Below the pieces are notes generated by a model, which was not told where the DNA came from, ran no database searches, and worked only from the letters and a program-made list of their open reading frames with translations. Source: Dendrocalamus latiflorus (lineage: Eukaryota > Streptophyta > Magnoliopsida > Poales > Poaceae). Taken from it: 64,000 nucleotides of DNA. Shown here piece by piece: positions 58,987 through 64,000 of this stretch (within the stretch, counting starts at the first letter, position 1; the number at the start of each line of letters is the position of its first letter). The translations under genes and the position numbers were made by a program. The stretch spans positions 25,005,606-25,069,605 of the forward strand of contig CM029644.1 of NCBI GenBank assembly GCA_017311315.1, read 5' to 3'.

Positions 58987-60890
58987 GGACATGAATGCAA
59001 TTTCAGAAGAATAATGCTTGGTTCAATTTCAGAAGAGTAATTTGTGGCATCACAGAATAATTGGATAAATTGGTTGCGACCTACGGCAAGTATGCAGTGA
59101 ACAAAGAACATAACATGTCATAGTTATCGAAAAATTAAAAGGGAGAAATGTTTTCGTCAACTTAAAGATTGGATGTACATTACACCAGTAAGACTAATGC
59201 AGTCAAGGGATAGCAGAAGTGGCCACCAGAAGCTGATGGTCAGGTTCCAAATGGCTGATGTGTGCTGAAGACGAATCACTGTACAATATAAACACCATGG
59301 AGTCTACATAGTTCACATTTTTTATCGAGTAAAATACATTGACAACCAATTAAATATATACAATTTTTACGCGGTGCTGGACCAAACGTAGTACCCTATC
59401 TCAAACACCATATGCAGAAAAGGAAAAGAAGTCCTCATTCATTCATATTTCAGAATAAACACATTGGAATATATAGTATTCATGCCTTTTGCAAGAAAGT
59501 ACTATGAGTACGCATGCGATCAGGTGCTCATATTTCACAGGCATTCGCATTCAGTTAACAAATGCCAAGTATGTAGTTATTTAACACTTTAGAGAAAGCT
59601 TCGACGAAGAAGCATCTAAACCCTACGGACAATCAAAAACCATACTCAAAGAACACGGTCACCATTACACTTGCCACCATCTTACACCACCATGCAGCAT
59701 GAAAGTAGAATAGTACACATTCATATTCCAAACGATATATTACACAGTATCAGAAAATGATGCGCACAACGTTGAAGCCCATATCACAAAAAAAGGCATT
59801 TAGCTTTGCCACTTAAACAAAGACATGCTAGTTGTACTACTTAAGGAATTCCAATGATTCCCATCACAAGTGCACCAGACACTATACATGACTCTGGCAA
59901 GCAAGTAGCGACATTGTATGAATATGTCTTACAGTCGTAGCATTTGGAGAATTGAGCAATCTGGAGCTCTGCAACCTGAAATCAGAATATCAGAACACAG
60001 AGAGGAGGCGGCTCGCTAAAGATGTGGCGTACGAGAGGACAAGGCGAGTCTGATACACGGCGACGTAAGAGCGGCGGACGTCTCTTACGTGAGCGACGGC
60101 GGCGCGAGTACAACACGGATGAGGGCAATGGTGCCTTCTACATTGTCGACAGCTGTACGCGTACGACACGAATGCGGCGGTCCTCCTTCCTCGGCGGCGG
60201 TTTGGCGGAGATACAGTGGCAGCGCGAAGGTACAGCAAGGCAGCGACGCAACACAATGGTCTTGGAATGGGTTACGTTCAGTGAAAAGTAGATAATACCC
60301 CCAGAAAAAATAATTAGATTTATAGATAAAAATCTATAATGTCAAGTTGTAGCAACAATTAAACACAAATACATATTGTAAAGCTTGAAATGAAGAGAAG
60401 AACACCATAAATATGATGATGAGTTGATGACTTAGTTGTTTTGATCCCAACATATCTTTCTTAATGAATGTCTTTCTTTGAAATTGGGAAGCAACATAAT
60501 AATATGTTGAAGAACAGAATAACGAGCAAATTGTAATGAACAAAAACTTGAAGAACAGAATAACGAGCAAATTGTAATGAACAAAAAGTTGATAATATGA
60601 TAGCAAGAGAATAACATAAGTACTGGACAGCAAGTAAAATAACAAGAGTTACATAACAGCATCACATTCACACTTCATACTTCACAGCAAGGAACATATT
60701 AAACTTCAAGACAGCAGATAAATAAGGCACTTGATAGCCACCAGCTAGCCAACTATTAAGCATGAGTGCATAACTTAATAAGAAACAAGTTCTAAACGAC
60801 AACGATAATTGGTAGATAAATTCTAAGTCTAAAAGTAGCAAAAGTAACAAAGGCATTCATGATGTAAATCAACCACCCAAGTCATCCTCC
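58987..60890. repeat. Interspersed repeat, copy C
   Basis: Collinear with copy B (31466-34118) apart from insertions and duplications private to B. It contains one copy of the GC-rich block (59990-60250) and a 58-bp local duplication near 60500-60590 (ACAAAAACTTGAAGAACAGA...). Confidence 0.8.
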
Positions 60891-61156
60891 AATTCAAATT
60901 CATCCTCTTCACGACTTGCTCCACCCGCATGAGTAGATGGTGGAGTCTCATCATCGTCCAATTTTGCATCATCATCAACCGCATAGTCCTGATCATTTCC
61001 AGCATCATCTTCACTCTTGTGCTCCAGCTCATCAACACTACCAGCAACCTTTGAACGCCGAGTATAAGTAATATGAGGGTCTATTGGCCAGTCACTAGAT
61101 CCGCTAGCAACAACATCGCGACAAGCTCTCCTAGGATGACTGCGACCTCTTTGACT
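60870..61156 (-). pseudogene. Acidic C-terminus of an unidentified, perhaps transposase-like protein
   Basis: The minus strand reads DWPIDPHITYTRRSKVAGS, then a run dominated by Asp/Glu (DDAGNDQDYAVDDDAKLDDD) and ends EFELEDDLGG with a stop near 60870. Such acidic tails occur in plant transposases (hAT, CACTA), but no catalytic domain is present because the Copia element to the right truncates it. Confidence 0.35.
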
Positions 61157-61814
61157 ATGCTAGTAGCAATGGCTTTATCAACATGAGCCTAACTTAGATG
61201 ATCACCGCCACTGGTAACGCCTTGATGAACTGGGTCAGTATCAAAGATAGCAGAGCTACTACTAGTCTGCCACTTCATTACTATTACTAGTTTACTACTA
61301 CTACATTACTTGCTATTGCATTACTATTACTACTGCTACTTGTTTGAACTTCGCAGGATCACTAGTAGTAGATCTAGAGGGGTAGGCTAGCTATTCGGTA
61401 TGAACAAAACAGTAATGCGTGTAGATCTAAAAGAACAGAGGGTAAAGAGAGGGAGCAGGTAGGGTTACCGACCATCCGTGGTCTTGGTTGCGGGTGCAGA
61501 GGGGTCCGCCATGGAGTCGGTGGAGTCGGAAGACGTCGGTGGTGAAGACCGGCGACGGCGCTGTCTTGTGGTGGCGCGGCAGTGGTGCTTCCCGTCACTG
61601 GCTGCGCCCCCCTTCGAGATCGGGTTTAGGGTTTTGTCGGTGGGGCAGTGCGGCTCCGTTCAACCTCGTGATCTGAGCCGCCGGCCCCCACCTGTATTTA
61701 TAGCGCAGTGTGACGGGGGCCCATCAACCATTAGGGTTGGGTGCCCCCGATCAGGGCGCGAGTTCAAGGCCCAGGTGGCCGTTGGGCCAACCGTGGGTGG
61801 AGATCATCCTAACA
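61157..61814 (-). repeat. 3' LTR of a Copia element (left border approximate)
   Basis: The right border is firm: on the minus strand TGTTAGGATGATCTCC starts at 61814, directly after the polypurine tract ATCAAGGGGGAGAA (61815-61828). The TATA box TATAAATACAG is at 61692-61702, minus strand. The left border is set where homology to the preceding protein tail ends and is uncertain by tens of bases. Confidence 0.65.
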
Positions 61815-61828
61815 TTCTCCCCCTTGAT
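61815..61828 (-). other. Polypurine tract
   Basis: ATCAAGGGGGAGAA on the minus strand next to the LTR: the plus-strand primer of this Copia element. Confidence 0.8.
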
Positions 61829-62001
61829 CTCAACTTATACTCTAAACTCTATACTCATCACTCATTGCTTTTCTCGTTCCATCACAGATCAGCGCATAGA
61901 GCGTGCCTCATCGTCACGGTCTTATGCCATTAGATTCAACAGCCACAATGCACTTCTCTGTTTTGAAATGAACTCTCAACTGGGCCCTTGTTGTCCAGGA
62001 A

Positions 62002-64000
62002 TCATAGGCTTTCCTGTAAACCCATGCCGGCTAAGTGTTCTCTGAACACATTGGGCGGTAAGCCTTTTGTGAGCGGATCCGCGAGCATCTTTTCTGTCCT
62101 TATATGCTCAAGACTGATTATATGATCCCGGACTTTATCTTTCACAACATAATACTTTATGTCAATGTGTTTGGCAGCACCACTTGACTTATTGTTGTGA
62201 GCGTAACATACTGCTGGTTCATTATCGCAGTATAACATTAGTGGCTTATGTATGTCATCTACCACTTTCAACCCGGGTATGAATTTCTTTAGCCAATTCG
62301 CCTGCCTCGTGGCCTCATAACATGCTACAAACTCGGCATACATTGTGGATGATGTAGTGACGGTTTGTTTTGATCTTTTCCACGATATAGCTCCTCCTGC
62401 GAGAGTGAATACATATCCGGATGTCGACTTTCTATCATCTCCCGCATAATCAGAATCTGTATACCCCACTATATGGAGTGAATCTGATCTTCTGTATGTC
62501 ATCATGAGGCCTTTTGTTCCTTGCAAATAACGCAAGACTTTCTTTACTAATTTCCAATGTTCTATTCCAGGATTGCTCTGGAATCTGCCAAGTAACCCGG
62601 TAACAAACGCTAAGTCAGGGCGCGTGCACACTTGAGCATACTGCAAGCTTCCGACAGCTGAAGCATATGGAACCGCTTTCATTTGATCGATCTCATATTG
62701 GTTCCTGGGGCATTGAAAATCCCCATACTTGTCGCCCTTGACTATAGGAGCAGATGAAGGCTTACAATTTTGTATACTATATTTCTTTAGAATCTTTTCT
62801 AAGTATGCCTTTTGAGATAAACCTAAAACCCCCTTAGTTCTATCTCGGTGAATCTCTATTCCCAGTACGAACGAAGCTTCACCAAGATCATTCATATCAA
62901 AATTCGAGGACAAGAACTTCTTTGTCTCCAGTAATAGGGTAACATCACTACTAGCAAGTAAGATGTCATCCACATACAGGATTAGGAAAATATATTTCCC
63001 ATTCTTAAATTTTGCATAAACGCAATTGTCCTCTACATTCTCCTTGAACCCAAAACTTCTTATTGTACTATCAAACTTCAAGTACCACTGTCTTGATGCT
63101 TGTTTCAATCCGTAAATGGATTTCTTCAGCCGGCATCCCATACGTTCTTTTCCTTCCACAACAAAACCTTTCGGTTGTGCCATGTAGACATTTTCCTCCA
63201 AATCCCCATTTAGGAATGCCGTCTTTACATCCATCTGATGCAATTCTAAATCATAATGAGCTACAAGCGCCATTATTATTCTAAAAGAATCTTTACACGA
63301 GACTGGAGAAAATGTCTCATTGTAATCTATGCCTTCTCTTTGCGTAAAGCCCTTTGCCACAAGTCGCGCTTTAAATCTTTCAATATTCCCTCTAGAGTCA
63401 TGTTTGGTTTTGTAGACCCATTTACAGCCTACTGTCTTGGCTCCTTTAGGAATAGTTTCTAAGTCCCAAACACCGTTGGTGCTCATTGACTTCATTTCAT
63501 CCTGCATAGCTTCAAGCCACTTGGATGAATGAGCGCTTCTCATGGCTTCTTCAAAAGAGGTGGGATCACCCTCCATTTGAAATTCCTCAGTTTCATAGAC
63601 TTCGTAATCATTAGGGATAGCTGATCTTCTGACTCTTTGAGACCTTCTGAGTCCCTCGCTATTTGATGCTTATTCTGTGTGAGGCTGTTGTTGCTCTTCC
63701 TCTTGGGTGACAATGGGTTCTATGGGATCCTAAAGGACAGGTTCCTCATGTTCACTCATCGTTTCCACAGGAGAACTAACAACAGGTGCTGTCACTACAG
63801 TGTCTGGCACTGTTGGTGTAGCAACAACAGGTAACGTGAAAAATGGTTCCTGAACCATTGGAGTGGGCACATGTACCCGCTTTTCCTCTAGGTTAATTTC
63901 TCGCGCTACTCTGCTCCCCCTGATCATCTCTTCCTCCAAGAAGACAGCGTGTCTTGTTTCTACAAACTTCGTATGTCTGTCAGGACAATAGAAGCGATAA
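62002..64000 (-). pseudogene. Copia pol (integrase end, reverse transcriptase, RNase H), decayed and cut by window edge
   Basis: 62002-63576 is an open frame with [30 protein letters not shown] block ([18 protein letters not shown]), YVDD (LYVDDILL) and RNase H segments (TDSDYAGD, ADPLTKGL). Upstream the frame continues to the end of integrase (RFYCPDRHTKFVETRHAVFL) at the window edge, but with two in-frame stops, TAG near 63732 and TAA near 63668, in the variable linker. The polyprotein is therefore broken. The remaining domains lie beyond 64000. Confidence 0.9.

Overview
This is nuclear DNA from a flowering plant, almost certainly a grass (Poaceae, probably panicoid). The support is multi-exon genes with GT-AG introns, very GC-rich first exons, grass-type Copia and LTR elements, and many Mutator-, hAT- and CACTA-like DNA transposons. 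The species cannot be fixed from sequence alone. No prokaryotic signals are present.

Host genes. (1) 298-6323 (+): vacuolar H+-ATPase subunit H, all but the first exon. Its last intron holds a hAT-like element that itself carries a Mutator-like element. (2) 7080-7387 (+): promoter and first exon of a probable mitochondrion-targeted RRM protein, with no following exons before the next gene. (3) 8940-12878 (-): a complete seven-exon G-type lectin S-receptor-like kinase of 832 aa. (4) 34720-36214 (+): a complete two-exon BAHD acyltransferase of 459 aa. A MITE sits just upstream of its TATA box, and an LTR element is inserted exactly at its stop codon.

Transposon landscape. Target-site duplications (TSDs) are readable around many insertions. 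13.9-18.0 kb holds a 305-bp duplication flanking a hAT-like element, then two Mutator-like elements. 18973-21967 is a solo LTR (TSD GATTG). 24721-31132 is a young, apparently intact Copia element (TSD CATAG) with a 1300-aa gag-pol. 36215-48837 is a three-level nest downstream of the BAHD gene. Its outer layer is a short LTR with TSD ATTGA, its middle layer about 3.9 kb of non-coding retroelement sequence, and its core an 8.2-kb LTR element (39540-47706, TSD GGTAA) without gag-pol. That core carries three minisatellite blocks and apparent captured fragments of an LSI2-like transporter and a cytochrome P450. 49183-50583 is CACTA-like. 51605-58228 is a rearranged element with gag and protease but no reverse transcriptase. 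61157-64000 is a decayed Copia element running off the right edge.

The most notable points are the retroelement insertion that copied the BAHD stop codon into its TSD and moved the native 3' UTR about 12.6 kb away; the gag-pol-less LTR element that appears to carry host gene fragments; and TGGTCGTAA/TACGACCA-type motif arrays in more than one LTR family.
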